In this document: piece after piece, positions 7,350 to 15,830 of the stretch
Numbering within the stretch: position 1 is the first letter of the stretch
How the letters are laid out: the number at the start of each line of letters is the position of its first letter
DNA from: JBDHWG01 sp046328525
GTDB lineage: Bacteria > Chloroflexota > Anaerolineae > Epilineales > JAHCIE01
Length of the DNA stretch: 64,000 bases
Reading direction: 5' to 3'
Assembly (NCBI GenBank): GCA_046328525.1
Contig: JAXLWK010000003.1
Location: forward strand, 1,178,001 to 1,242,000
Notes under the pieces: generated by a model
Database searches by the model: none
Told to the model about the DNA's origin: nothing
What the model saw: only the letters and a program-made list of their open reading frames with translations
Program-made: the position numbers and the translations under genes

Positions 7350-8426
7350 TCAGCCGAGGGGGTTCCACCTCAGGGCCAGGTACACCGCCAGCCCGGCGAA
7401 GAGCGCGCCGAGGGCCGTGAATATGACGCTCAGCTCGCTCGTCTCGTGCTTTGTGAAGGACAGCGTGGGCAGGCTCTGGAGCGCGTCGTTCAGTTCGCCC
7501 GCCGTCTCGGCCGAGTGATACTCGGCGCCGGTCAGGCTCGCCACTTCCTTGAGCGTCTTCTCGTCAATGCCCCGCTGGAACCCACCCCCGAAGCCACCGC
7601 CGAAGCCGCCGCCGCGACCGCGACCGCCGGGCGGCCCGCCCCCCGGCTCACTCCCCACCAGCTGCGGGTTACAGTTGGGAAACTCGGAGCCGGACGGCGT
7701 GCCGAAGCCGATGGTGTAGACGCGCACGCCGCGGTCTGCCGCCTGCTGCGCCGCCTCGACGGGCGGCGTGCCGGTGTTGCTTGCGCCGTCAGTCAGCACG
7801 ACAATCACGTCCGGCGCATACGCGCCCTTTGCCACAGGCGTCGGCGGCGGGCGCGACGGGTCGTTCTTCGTCGGCGCGACGCCCGGATCAACCTCGGCGA
7901 TGGCGTCGAGGGACTTCAGGATGGCGCTCCCGATGGCGGTACGGCGACCCAGGATCAGGCTGTCAATCGCCTGCTCGAGCGCGTCCTTGTCCCCTGTCGG
8001 CGCTTGAATCTCTTCGGCGAAGCCGGAGAAGGCCACGATTCCGATCTGGGTGCCGGGCGGCTGCTGCTCGATAAATGCGACCGCGGCATCCTTCGCCGCT
8101 TTGATGCGGTTCGGGGCGACGTCCGTCGAGCACATGCTCAACGACACGTCCATGGCAAGGATGATGGTGCGCTGGCTCGTCGGCACGGCGACGACCGCCT
8201 GCGGGCGGCTGAGGGCGAACGCCAGCGCCGCCAGCGCCGCCAGGAACAGGGCGACCGGCACGTGCCGCCGCCAGCGCGACGTGTCGGGGCGCGCCTCGCG
8301 GATCAGCGATAGGCTCGAATAGCGCACGGTGAACTTGCGCCGTCGGCGCAGGGCCCAGATGTACGCCGCGACGAGCAGCGGAATCAGGATGAGCAACAGA
8401 AGGAACCACGGCCAGAGTAATATCAC
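7350..8426 (-). CDS. von Willebrand factor A membrane protein (BatA-like)
   Basis: A 358-residue protein with two N-terminal membrane helices (about residues 3-25 and 55-75), a VWA domain with a metal-ion-dependent adhesion site (DVSLSMCS, later the T and VLTDGAS) and a C-terminal membrane helix. A Gly-rich loop (GGGPPGGRGRGGGFGGGF…) interrupts the domain near residue 265. Such proteins accompany MoxR ATPases and are thought to help assemble or activate other protein complexes at the membrane. It starts with GTG behind GAGGAGG and is the last gene of a five-gene minus-strand run. Confidence 0.85.
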   Translation of the reverse strand: MILLWPWFLLLLILIPLLVAAYIWALRRRRKFTVRYSSLSLIREARPDTSRWRRHVPVALFLAALAALAFALSRPQAVVAVPTSQRTIILAMDVSLSMCSTDVAPNRIKAAKDAAVAFIEQQPPGTQIGIVAFSGFAEEIQAPTGDKDALEQAIDSLILGRRTAIGSAILKSLDAIAEVDPGVAPTKNDPSRPPPTPVAKGAYAPDVIVVLTDGASNTGTPPVEAAQQAADRGVRVYTIGFGTPSGSEFPNCNPQLVGSEPGGGPPGGRGRGGGFGGGFGGGFQRGIDEKTLKEVASLTGAEYHSAETAGELNDALQSLPTLSFTKHETSELSVIFTALGALFAGLAVYLALRWNPLG

Positions 8427-8460
8427 CGGCGTCCTCCTCGTGGCGGGCCTGCCGGCGGCG

Positions 8461-9486
8461 TCATGGCAGGCGTCCTAGCCACACAAGCGCGAACACGCCG
8501 CCGAGCAGGAGCATCAACAGGCCCGCCCCCGCGAACAGCGACGTCACCTCGGTCTTCTCCGCCCGCACGACGAGCTGCGAGTCGAGGTTCTGGTATATCT
8601 CGCGCAGGTCCTGCGCATTCTGGGCGTTGAAGTACGCGCCGTCGGTGAGCTGGGCGATCTGCTGGAGCGTCTTCTCGTCCAGGCGCGAGCGGACGTTGAA
8701 GCCCTCGACCTTCAGCATAGCGCCGCTGGGGCTGCCGACGCCAATCGTGTAGATGCGAACCCCGCGATCCGCCGCCGTCTTCGCTGCCTGGAGCGGGTTC
8801 GGGTTGACGTTGTTCTCGCCGTCGCTCAGGAGGACAATCGCGGCCGGCGAATACGTCCCCTGCGGCACCGGCGTTGGGGTCGGCGTCGGCGTCGGTGGCT
8901 CGCCGGTCGCGCGGTTGCTGTAGAAGTTCGTCTGCGGCTCCTTGCTGGTCGCCGTAGCAATCGTGGTGAGCGCCGCGCTGATGCCGCTGGCGAGGGATGT
9001 GCCGCGCGCCGGTTGAAGGCGCTTGATGGCGGCCAGGACAAGCCCCTGGTCATTGGTCGGCGGCTGCACCGACAGTCCGCTCTCGCTGAACGACACGACA
9101 CCGATCTGCACCGTGGACGGCTGACGCTCGATGAACGCCTGGGCCGCGGTCTTGGCGGCGTCCAGGCGCGTCGGCTTGATGTCGTCGGCGGCCATGCTGC
9201 CCGAAACGTCGAAGGCGAGGATAATCGTCCCGTACACCTTCGGCACCTCGATTACGGCCTGCGGACGCGCCAGGCCCACAATCAGCAGCGTGAGGCCGAT
9301 GAGGAAGAACACGAGCGGCACGTGGCGGCGCCAGCCCAGACGCGCGCCGGCGCCCCCCTGGACGACCCCCAGGCTGCCGTAGCGCGCGGCCCACTGCCGC
9401 CGCCGCCGCTGCACCCGGACGTACCAGATGATGAACAGCGGCAGGAGCAGCAACAGCCACAGCATATTGGGCCAGATGAAAGACAT
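8461..9486 (-). CDS. von Willebrand factor A membrane protein (BatA/BatB-like), second copy
   Basis: A 341-residue protein with the same plan as its downstream neighbour: two N-terminal helices, a VWA domain (DVSGSMAADD, LLSDGENN) and a C-terminal helix. A Pro/Thr repeat (PTPTPTPTP) stands in the loop where the neighbour has PPPTPVA. The two are clearly paralogues from a tandem duplication. AAGGGGA precedes the ATG. It is co-transcribed with the DUF58 gene 14 bases upstream and probably acts with the MoxR ATPase. Confidence 0.85.
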   Translation of the reverse strand: MSFIWPNMLWLLLLLPLFIIWYVRVQRRRRQWAARYGSLGVVQGGAGARLGWRRHVPLVFFLIGLTLLIVGLARPQAVIEVPKVYGTIILAFDVSGSMAADDIKPTRLDAAKTAAQAFIERQPSTVQIGVVSFSESGLSVQPPTNDQGLVLAAIKRLQPARGTSLASGISAALTTIATATSKEPQTNFYSNRATGEPPTPTPTPTPVPQGTYSPAAIVLLSDGENNVNPNPLQAAKTAADRGVRIYTIGVGSPSGAMLKVEGFNVRSRLDEKTLQQIAQLTDGAYFNAQNAQDLREIYQNLDSQLVVRAEKTEVTSLFAGAGLLMLLLGGVFALVWLGRLP

Positions 9487-9500
9487 ATCCCCTTATCCGC

Positions 9501-10397
9501 TCACTTCCGCCGCTGCTTGCGCCGCCGCGCAAAGCTGACCAGCGACGCGACCATGTCGTCCTCCGTCGAGAGCGACAGCACGTCCACGCCCACGCGCCTA
9601 AACGACTCGTTCAACGCCGCCTCGCGCCGCTGCGCCGCCTCGCGGAAGCGCTGACGGAACTTCTTGTCGCGCGTGTCCACATACAGTTGCTCGCCGGTCT
9701 CGGCGTCTTCCAAGATGATGGGGCCGACGTCGGGCAGGTCCATCTCGCGCGGGTCCCACAACCGAATCGCGATCACCTCGTGGCGCTGGCACAGCAGCTT
9801 GAGCGGCCTTTCCCAGCCCGGCGTGCTCACGAAGTCGGACACGATGAAGACCATCGAGCGCCGCTTGATGGAATACAGCGCGGCGGTGAGCATCGGCGCC
9901 AGGTCGGTCATGGGCGCGCGCGCCGCCGGCGGCAGTTTCAGCAGGTCGTTGGTGAGGCGCAGCACCTGGAGGCGTCCGCCGCCGGCCGGGATGGTGCGCT
10001 CGACGCGCGTGTCGTAGAGCACCGCGCCGACCCGGTTGCCGTGGCGCGTGAGCAGCCGCGCCAGCGTCGTGACGAAATCCACGAGCATGGCGTGCTTCGA
10101 CTTCTGCAGCGAGCCGAACTCCAGCGAGGGGCTGAGGTCCAGCAAGAACCAGCCCGTAATGTCGCGGTCCTCGACATACTGGCGCACATACGGCGTGTCC
10201 ATGCGCGCCGTGACGTTCCAGTCAATGTAGCGAATGTCGTCTTCCGGCTGATACTCGCGCAGGTCCGCCAGGTCTATGCCCGCGCCGTAGAACAGGGTGC
10301 GGTAGTCACCCTGGAGCAGACCGTCCAGCCGGCGAACGACGTGCCAGTCGAGGCGCTGGAGGATGCGCTCAGGGGTTGCGTCGGAAGGCATGCTCAT
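9501..10397 (-). CDS. DUF58 domain protein
   Basis: A 298-residue soluble protein with the DUF58 signature (GIDLADLREYQPEDDIRYIDWNVTAR near residue 40) and a degenerate VWA-like fold after it (WFLLDLSPSLEFG). DUF58 genes almost always stand between moxR and VWA genes, as here. The start at 10397 lies 29 bases inside the end of moxR, so the two are translationally coupled. The biochemical role is not known; a chaperone-like role with MoxR is the family hypothesis. Confidence 0.88.
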   Translation of the reverse strand: MSMPSDATPERILQRLDWHVVRRLDGLLQGDYRTLFYGAGIDLADLREYQPEDDIRYIDWNVTARMDTPYVRQYVEDRDITGWFLLDLSPSLEFGSLQKSKHAMLVDFVTTLARLLTRHGNRVGAVLYDTRVERTIPAGGGRLQVLRLTNDLLKLPPAARAPMTDLAPMLTAALYSIKRRSMVFIVSDFVSTPGWERPLKLLCQRHEVIAIRLWDPREMDLPDVGPIILEDAETGEQLYVDTRDKKFRQRFREAAQRREAALNESFRRVGVDVLSLSTEDDMVASLVSFARRRKQRRK

Positions 10398-11388
10398 GCA
10401 AAGGCACCGTGGGCGGCTGGATGCGCGCCAGAATCTTGTTCAGTAGATCGTCGGCCGTGACGTTCTCGGACAGCGCCTCATACGAGGGCACGAGGCGATG
10501 CCGCAGCACGTCGAGCATCATATCCTGGACATCCTGCGGCAACACGTAGTTGCGATTGCGCACGAACGCGAGGGCGCGGGCGGTCAGGATCAGGTTGATG
10601 GTCGCGCGCGGGCTGGCGCCGAACATGATATAGCGCCCCAGCTCCGGCAGCCCGACCTCCTTCGGCTGGCGTGTCGCGTTGACCACCCTGATGGCATACT
10701 CGATGAGGGCCGGGTCCACGTAGACCTGGTAGACTTTCTTCTGGAGCTCGAGCAGCCCCTCGGTGCTGAGCGCCTCCTGTACCGGCTGGAGGTAGCCAAT
10801 CATGCGCTCGACGATGACGAACTCCTCCGTGGGCGTCGGGTAGCCCACGAGCACCTTGAGCATGAAACGGTCTACCTGCGCCTCGGGCAGCGCGTATGTC
10901 CCTTCCGTCTCGATGGGGTTCTGCGTCGCCATCACGAGGAACGGATTGGGCACTTTGTACGTCTCCAACCCGATGGTCACCTGCCGCTCCTGCATCACCT
11001 CGAGCAGCGCGCTTTGGACCTTGGCTGGCGCGCGGTTGATCTCGTCGGCCAGCAGGAGGTTGGTGAAGACGGGGCCAAACGAGGTGTTGAACTCGCCGGT
11101 CTTGTTGTTGTAGATGCGCGTGCCGATGAGGTCCGCCGGCACAAGGTCGGGCGTGAACTGGATGCGCTTGAAGTCACCGCCGATTGACTCGGCCAGCGTC
11201 TTGATCGCCATCGTCTTCGCCAGGCCGGGGACGCCTTCGACAAGGATGTGGCCGCGCGCCAGCAGCGCGACAATCAGCCGCTCCAGAAGGTGGTCCTGCC
11301 CGACGATAACCTTCTTCACTTCGTACAGCACGCGCTCCATCGGCGTCCTGTTGCTCATGCTCTGCGCCGGCTCCATCGGCCTATCCAT
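10369..11388 (-). CDS. MoxR-type AAA+ ATPase
   Basis: A 339-residue AAA ATPase with Walker A GVPGLAKT, Walker B LLADEINRAP, sensor ATQNPIETEG and the arginine-finger region ALPEAQVDRF, all typical of MoxR. It should couple ATP hydrolysis to remodelling or metal insertion in a client complex together with the DUF58 and VWA proteins. The start has GGGGAGAAG 6 bases before it, 13 bases after the protease stop, which supports one operon from 12241 to 7350. Confidence 0.9.
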   Translation of the reverse strand: MDRPMEPAQSMSNRTPMERVLYEVKKVIVGQDHLLERLIVALLARGHILVEGVPGLAKTMAIKTLAESIGGDFKRIQFTPDLVPADLIGTRIYNNKTGEFNTSFGPVFTNLLLADEINRAPAKVQSALLEVMQERQVTIGLETYKVPNPFLVMATQNPIETEGTYALPEAQVDRFMLKVLVGYPTPTEEFVIVERMIGYLQPVQEALSTEGLLELQKKVYQVYVDPALIEYAIRVVNATRQPKEVGLPELGRYIMFGASPRATINLILTARALAFVRNRNYVLPQDVQDMMLDVLRHRLVPSYEALSENVTADDLLNKILARIQPPTVPLHEHAFRRNP

Positions 11389-11401
11389 CGAGCTTCTCCC
11401 C

Positions 11402-12241
11402 TTAATACGGCGGCAGGCCGGCGGCGCCGCCTGCGGTGGTAATCGGCACGGCGAAGCCGATGCCGATGAATACGTTCTGTTCGGTTGGGTTGACGAGGGC
11501 GGTCACAATGCCGATGACCTCGCCGGCGCGATTCAGCAGCGGCCCGCCGGAGTTGCCCGGATTGACCGCCGCGTCGAACTGGATCAGCCCCGTGAGCTTG
11601 TGCTGCCCGTCCGGACTCTTGAACGAGCGGTCGAAGCCGGAGATTACCCCGGAGCTCATCGAGCCGTACAGGCCCAGGGGGTTCCCGACGGCATACGCCT
11701 CGTCGCCGATGCTCATGGCGTGGGGGTTGCCGAGGGTCGCCGGCACAATCTGCTCCGGCAGTTGGCTGGCCTGCAACACGGCGATGTCGTTCTCCGGCTG
11801 CTTCACCTCGATCTGCGCGTCCGACTCCGTGCCATCGGCGAACGTGACTTTGATCTCCTTCGCATCTGCCACGACGTGCAGGCTGGTGAGGATGTCGCCC
11901 TTGTCCGTGACGATGACCCCGCTGCCGATGCCCTTGCCCGGCTTGCCGTCCTTGTCCACCTCATTCGTCTGAATGAGGACGAAGGAGGGCCGAATGGCCT
12001 GGTAGACGAGGGCGGAGAAGGCGGGAGGAGGCGTGGCCGACGCCATCGCCGAGACAATCGAGGCGTTGACTTCCTGAGGGGTGAGGATGTGCTGTTTAGG
12101 GGTAAAGATCGAGAAGAGCAGCACCGCGACAAGCGCGGCCAGCACGCCCCAGGCGAACATAAGGACGCCGCGCGACCGCGTTCGCCATTGCCGCAAGCGT
12201 TCCTGCCACACTTGTGTTGTTGAGGGAGTCTGTTCGCTCAT
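11402..12241 (-). CDS. Membrane-anchored trypsin-like serine protease (HtrA-like, no PDZ)
   Basis: A 279-residue protein: a cytoplasmic N-terminus, one membrane helix (GVLMFAWGVLAALVAVLLF, about residues 27-45), then a trypsin fold with the triad about H122 (SLHVVAD), D152 (ENDIAVL) and S231 (GNSGGPLL). It ends right after the protease domain; the PDZ domains that normally follow in DegP/HtrA are missing. It probably degrades or signals misfolded envelope proteins. The start at 12241 is preferred over 12337 because a TATAAT lies at 12285-12290, inside the longer frame. Confidence 0.85.
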   Translation of the reverse strand: MSEQTPSTTQVWQERLRQWRTRSRGVLMFAWGVLAALVAVLLFSIFTPKQHILTPQEVNASIVSAMASATPPPAFSALVYQAIRPSFVLIQTNEVDKDGKPGKGIGSGVIVTDKGDILTSLHVVADAKEIKVTFADGTESDAQIEVKQPENDIAVLQASQLPEQIVPATLGNPHAMSIGDEAYAVGNPLGLYGSMSSGVISGFDRSFKSPDGQHKLTGLIQFDAAVNPGNSGGPLLNRAGEVIGIVTALVNPTEQNVFIGIGFAVPITTAGGAAGLPPY

Positions 12242-12284
12242 GCTCCGCCGAGTAGGGTTAGCAACCGCAGCCGCCACATACTGA

Positions 12285-12290
12285 ATTATA
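12285..12290 (-). promoter_or_regulatory. -10 box for the protease-moxR operon
   Basis: TATAAT on the minus strand, 44 bases before the protease start, in an AT-rich island of otherwise GC-rich DNA. No good -35 is seen at 16-18 bases (ACTTGT at best), so the promoter may need an activator. Confidence 0.4.
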
Positions 12291-12337
12291 TACACGAGTG
12301 AGGGGAACAAGTGTATACAGCATCGGGAAAAATGCAA

Positions 12338-14116
12338 TCAAACAGGCTTCACGAACGCCTTGACCACTTTCACCGTCCCTTCGCCCGCATTGATGAGGCG
12401 GTAGCGGCCGGCGGCGGCCGGCACGACGAACGTCTCGGCGTAGTTGAAGCGCTGCCGCAGCCCGCCCTCGGTTTCGAGCACCACGCCCTCGCCCTCGACC
12501 ACGCTCATGACGTGGCACTGGCCCTCGGTCGCCGCCTCGACGCCCTCGTCGAACTCGTAGCGGTGCACATCGTAGAAGTGGTCGCGGTGCGTCGGCAGGT
12601 GGACGATGCGCCAGCCCGCGCCTTCGGCGAGGGTATACGGGTGCGACACCAATTCCCGCGCCACCACGTCGCCCTGGCGCTCGAAGCGGAGGTTGTCGAA
12701 GGCGCGGGCGATGTTGAGCGGCCGCGGGCGGCCGTCCAGGTCGAGGCGCATCCAGTCGTACATCTTGAACGTGAAGATGTACGGCGTGGCGCTGATCTCC
12801 AACACCAGGTTGTCCACGCCGGAGCAGTGGATCGTGCCGTTGGGGATGAGGAACAGGTCGTGTTTATGCGCCGGCAACTTCTGGACGAACTCCTCCACGT
12901 CCACCGGCGCAGCCTCGCGGAAGCTGCGCTCCAACGCGGCGCGAAACTCGGCCGTATCCACGCCCGCGTTGAAGCCGAGATAGACGGTGGCGTCCGCGCC
13001 GCAGTCGAGGATGTAGTAGGTCTCATCCTGGGTGAAGGTCTCGCCGAAGTGGCGGCGAATGTACTCGGGGCGCGGGTGACACTGCACCGACAGGTTGCCG
13101 CCGTCGAACGTGTCCAGGAAGTCGAAGCGGATGGGGAACTCGTAGCCGAAGCGGTCGGCGCACTCGCCCAGGATGGCGCGGTGGTCGCAGTACATCAGGA
13201 AGTCGAACGAGACTTCGAGGAGACGCCCGTCACTCTCTAGCATCAGACCGTTTTCGGGTGAGATCAGCTCGAACGACCAGGCGTAGTTCGGCACGTCCTT
13301 CGGCAGGTCGGGGATGTGCGCCTTGCACCACTGCCCGCCCCACGGCCCCGGCTCGAACCACGGGCGCGCGCGGAAGTAGTTGCGGCTCATCGCCGTGAGC
13401 GTTGTGCGCAAGTCGTCGCCCGACATGAACACGGGCGTGTCCGGCCGCTGCCCATCCACGATGAGGGCGATGCGCGGCAGGATGTCGGCTTTGTGGGCGT
13501 TGAGCGCGGGCCAATCCACGAAGTAGAAGCGCTTGTACATCACCTTCGGATCGGCCGGCTCCCGCGCGCCGAGGTTGGTGACGCTGCCAGCGCGCGAGCG
13601 GAACTGAATCTCGTTCTTCGGCACATCCACGTAGACGACCGACGCAGCCGGCTCCGCCAGGGCCGCGCCACAGCCGTAGACGATAGTGAGCGGGGCATCC
13701 GAGGCGGACACCAGGGCCGCCAGGCGCTCGGCGTCGAAGAAATCCCGCAGCGAGCCTGTGAAGCGCGTGCCGAAGATGGGGTCGTCGCCGCCGAGGAACG
13801 GCTCGACGCGCCGCCAGACCGCGTCCTCCGGCGACAGCGCATCGGCAACGTTTACCCAATGCGCGGCAATGCCCCGGCGGCGAAGGGCGTCGTCCAGCCG
13901 CGCCCGCAGGTCTTCCCACAGCACGCCGCCGTAGCCATCCACGACGACGCGCTCATGCTCGGTCAGCCACTCGGCCAGGCCGTCGTAGCCCGTCTCAATC
14001 TTACCCGGCCCCATAGGAAACGCCGGATACGGGTCATAGATGCCGGCGGCGGGCGGCTGCCAGGTCAGCGGGGCGAGGTCCTGGGATGTTTTCCGCCAGG
14101 GGTCTAGAAGGGTCAC
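12338..14116 (-). CDS. Class I mannose-6-phosphate isomerase, long form
   Basis: A 592-residue protein whose second half carries the type I phosphomannose isomerase pattern: SVQCHPRPEY with zinc ligands, later LIPNGTIHCSGVDNLVLEIS and FKMYDWMRLDLDG. The N-terminal 230 residues (VDGYGGVLWEDLRARLDDALRR…) look like an added nucleotide-kinase-like domain but lack a Walker motif. It interconverts mannose-6-phosphate and fructose-6-phosphate. It starts with GTG behind GAGGAG, 12 bases after the cupin gene. Confidence 0.78.
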   Translation of the reverse strand: MTLLDPWRKTSQDLAPLTWQPPAAGIYDPYPAFPMGPGKIETGYDGLAEWLTEHERVVVDGYGGVLWEDLRARLDDALRRRGIAAHWVNVADALSPEDAVWRRVEPFLGGDDPIFGTRFTGSLRDFFDAERLAALVSASDAPLTIVYGCGAALAEPAASVVYVDVPKNEIQFRSRAGSVTNLGAREPADPKVMYKRFYFVDWPALNAHKADILPRIALIVDGQRPDTPVFMSGDDLRTTLTAMSRNYFRARPWFEPGPWGGQWCKAHIPDLPKDVPNYAWSFELISPENGLMLESDGRLLEVSFDFLMYCDHRAILGECADRFGYEFPIRFDFLDTFDGGNLSVQCHPRPEYIRRHFGETFTQDETYYILDCGADATVYLGFNAGVDTAEFRAALERSFREAAPVDVEEFVQKLPAHKHDLFLIPNGTIHCSGVDNLVLEISATPYIFTFKMYDWMRLDLDGRPRPLNIARAFDNLRFERQGDVVARELVSHPYTLAEGAGWRIVHLPTHRDHFYDVHRYEFDEGVEAATEGQCHVMSVVEGEGVVLETEGGLRQRFNYAETFVVPAAAGRYRLINAGEGTVKVVKAFVKPV

Positions 14117-14128
14117 GTGCGCTCCTCA

Positions 14129-14521
14129 TTACTCGCCCTGGTCCGGGCGCTGGTAGTCATCGTCATAGCGCGTGATGTCGGCCTGCTGCCAGTTGCCGAA
14201 GGCCACTTCGAGCACGCGCACGGCTGGTCCCGTGCTGGTCAGGCGGTGGCGGGTCCCTGCCCGGATCCAGATTTCGTCGCCGGCGCGAGGATAAAGCACC
14301 TCGTCCCCCACCTGCACCGCCGCGCCGTCGTCGAGCACAATCCACAGCTCAGCGCGGCCAGTGTGGGATTGCAGGCTGAGGCGCTGGCCCGGCTTGACGG
14401 TCATCAGGCTCACCGTAACGTCCTGGTTGTGGGCATACTGGCTGAACGATCCCCAGGGGCGCTCGACGCGGCCGATGGGCGGAATCTCGTCGGGGATAGG
14501 CTTTGTGACGTAATCGGTCAT
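14129..14521 (-). CDS. Cupin phosphomannose isomerase domain (type II, ManC C-terminus-like)
   Basis: A 130-residue single cupin matching the isomerase domain at the end of bifunctional ManC proteins: RPWGSFSQY, KPGQRLSLQSHTGRAELW, VGDEVLYPRAGDEIWIRAGTRHRLTS and ITRYDDDYQRP. The guanylyltransferase half is absent. It likely interconverts mannose-6-phosphate and fructose-6-phosphate, which makes it redundant with the next gene. Its ATG overlaps the TGA of the upstream isomerase gene (14518-14521). Confidence 0.85.
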   Translation of the reverse strand: MTDYVTKPIPDEIPPIGRVERPWGSFSQYAHNQDVTVSLMTVKPGQRLSLQSHTGRAELWIVLDDGAAVQVGDEVLYPRAGDEIWIRAGTRHRLTSTGPAVRVLEVAFGNWQQADITRYDDDYQRPDQGE

Positions 14522-15144
14522 CGGCCCGTCTCCCCCCGGCCAGCCGGGACCGCCGCGTCATTGCGCATGGCGCGCCACGCCTCGCGCTCCATCACCGTCG
14601 GCTCGCCGTTCACGGCGACCACGACCTGGCGAAAGTTGCGCTCGGCCAGCGCGCCATAGTCGTGCCCGGCCCGCGCCGGATAGACGCCGAGGTACGTTAG
14701 CGGCGTCAGCCCGATGTTCACCGTGCGGTGGAACGTGCGCGGCGGCACGTACACGACGATGCCGGCGGCCAGACGCAGGGCACGGCCCGCGCCGCTCGCC
14801 TCGTCCTCCAGGAGCATCATGCCCTCGCCGCCTAACCCGATATAGACCTCGGCCGCGTCGCGCCAGCGGTGAATGTGGCCTTTGGTCAGGTAGTACTCGC
14901 CGCCGACCTGACCGGGCATGATGAGGCCCAGGCCGTAATGCAGGTCGCCGTCGCCCTCACCGGCCTCGACCGACGACACCGTGTAAACCAGCGAGTCGGC
15001 CTCGGCGAGCGCTGCGTCGTAAGCTGCGGCGTCGTCGAAGGCGCCGCGCAGGTCACTGAGCCGCCGCCGGACGACAGGCTGCCCAATCACCACCCCGGCG
15101 CTCAAGTCAAGGTGGCTCTCAAACGCATTCATGATCATGATCAT
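14518..15144 (-). CDS. Cupin-type glucose-6-phosphate isomerase
   Basis: About 208 residues of the archaeal-type phosphoglucose isomerase family. The cupin metal site is seen in YLTKGHIHRWRDAAEVYIGLGGEG and VPPRTFHRTVN (His-x-His, Glu, His). It converts glucose-6-phosphate to fructose-6-phosphate. Three in-frame ATGs (15144, 15138, 15132) in the repeat ATGATCATGATC compete as start; 15144 is given because of the G-run just before it. It heads a three-gene isomerase operon. Confidence 0.85.
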   Translation of the reverse strand: MIMIMNAFESHLDLSAGVVIGQPVVRRRLSDLRGAFDDAAAYDAALAEADSLVYTVSSVEAGEGDGDLHYGLGLIMPGQVGGEYYLTKGHIHRWRDAAEVYIGLGGEGMMLLEDEASGAGRALRLAAGIVVYVPPRTFHRTVNIGLTPLTYLGVYPARAGHDYGALAERNFRQVVVAVNGEPTVMEREAWRAMRNDAAVPAGRGETGR

Positions 15145-15300
15145 GCCCCCCAACTATGATTGCGATACCCCCAAGCCATGCAAACTCGCGGCGTCATTGC
15201 GAGACCCCACGCCAGGTGACGGCGTGCGCCGGCGCCAGAACACGCCAAGCCCTCATTGCGAGCTAGGCTTCTGGGGTGTAGGGGGCGAAGCCCCCACTGG

Positions 15301-15367
15301 CGAAGCAATCTCCCGCCCTTGGCAGAGGCAGCAACAGCGTATCGTTCACCTGGCGGGAGGCTGCTTC
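15301..15367. repeat. Inverted-repeat element, GAAGCAATCTCCCGCC type, copy 1
   Basis: The arms GAAGCAATCTCCCGCC (15302-15317) and GGCGGGAGGCTGCTTC (15352-15367) are inverted with two mismatches. They are followed by CGTCCTCCTATCGTCGTCCT. A second, more decayed copy runs from about 15760 to 15856, with GCGAAGCAATCCCGC at its left and CATCCTCCGATCGTCGTCCT at its right. Confidence 0.65.
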
Positions 15368-15499
15368 GTCCTCCTATCGTCGTCCTGCTATGAAAGTTCG
15401 TCTGGGCCGCGTCGTCGCCGGCCGTCGCCACCGCAGCAAGGGCGTTCCGCCCCCCGCACCCCCAAGAGGGCAGCCCCCTTCAGGGGGCTTCGTTCGTTT

Positions 15500-15522
15500 A
15501 GCCTGGCACTGAAGTGCCAGGC
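15500..15522. repeat. GCCTGGCACTGAAGTGCCAGGC palindrome
   Basis: A near-perfect palindrome with a central TGAA, similar in design to the hairpins at 7300 and 26504. It lies inside the repeat-filled interval. Confidence 0.5.
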
Positions 15523-15830
15523 GACGGCCGGGCGCGTCATGCGTCACTTTCATCCGTGAGGATGCGCCGTAGGCGGCAGGGAGGCTGCTCAGGAACTTCA
15601 CGTCCTGCTGTCATGCCGAGTGCAACGAGGCATCTGGGCCGCCGCAGTCCAGATCCCTCCTTCGTCGGGGTGACATTTGGAAGTTTCTTGTGTCGGCGCA
15701 TGCCGTCACTCGGCTTGGAGGTCTCGCAGCGACAGCACGGTCTGTGTTCTGAGCAGCGTAGCGAAGCAATCCCGCGCTTGGCGAAAGACGGTCTAGCGCG
15801 GCAAAAGCGGGCCTTTCACCCGCCGCAAGG

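Larger units (their letters stand above)
15160..15830. other. Gene-free interval of dispersed repeat DNA
   Basis: No credible gene. Repeated phrases fill it: CATTGCGAG (near 15196 and 15254), GCGAAGCAATC (15300 and 15761), and TCATGCCGAG…GAGGCATCT (15612-15633) followed by ATCCCTCCTTCGTCGGGGTGACA. These look like decayed copies of one or two short mobile or palindromic elements. Confidence 0.7.

Noticed and set aside
12242..12337. A longer protease start at 12337
   Set aside because: A TATAAT lies inside this stretch and the added residues look like translated leader.
15160..15830. Small open frames in the repeat-filled interval
   Set aside because: They run through hairpin elements on both strands, have no ribosome sites and no family match.
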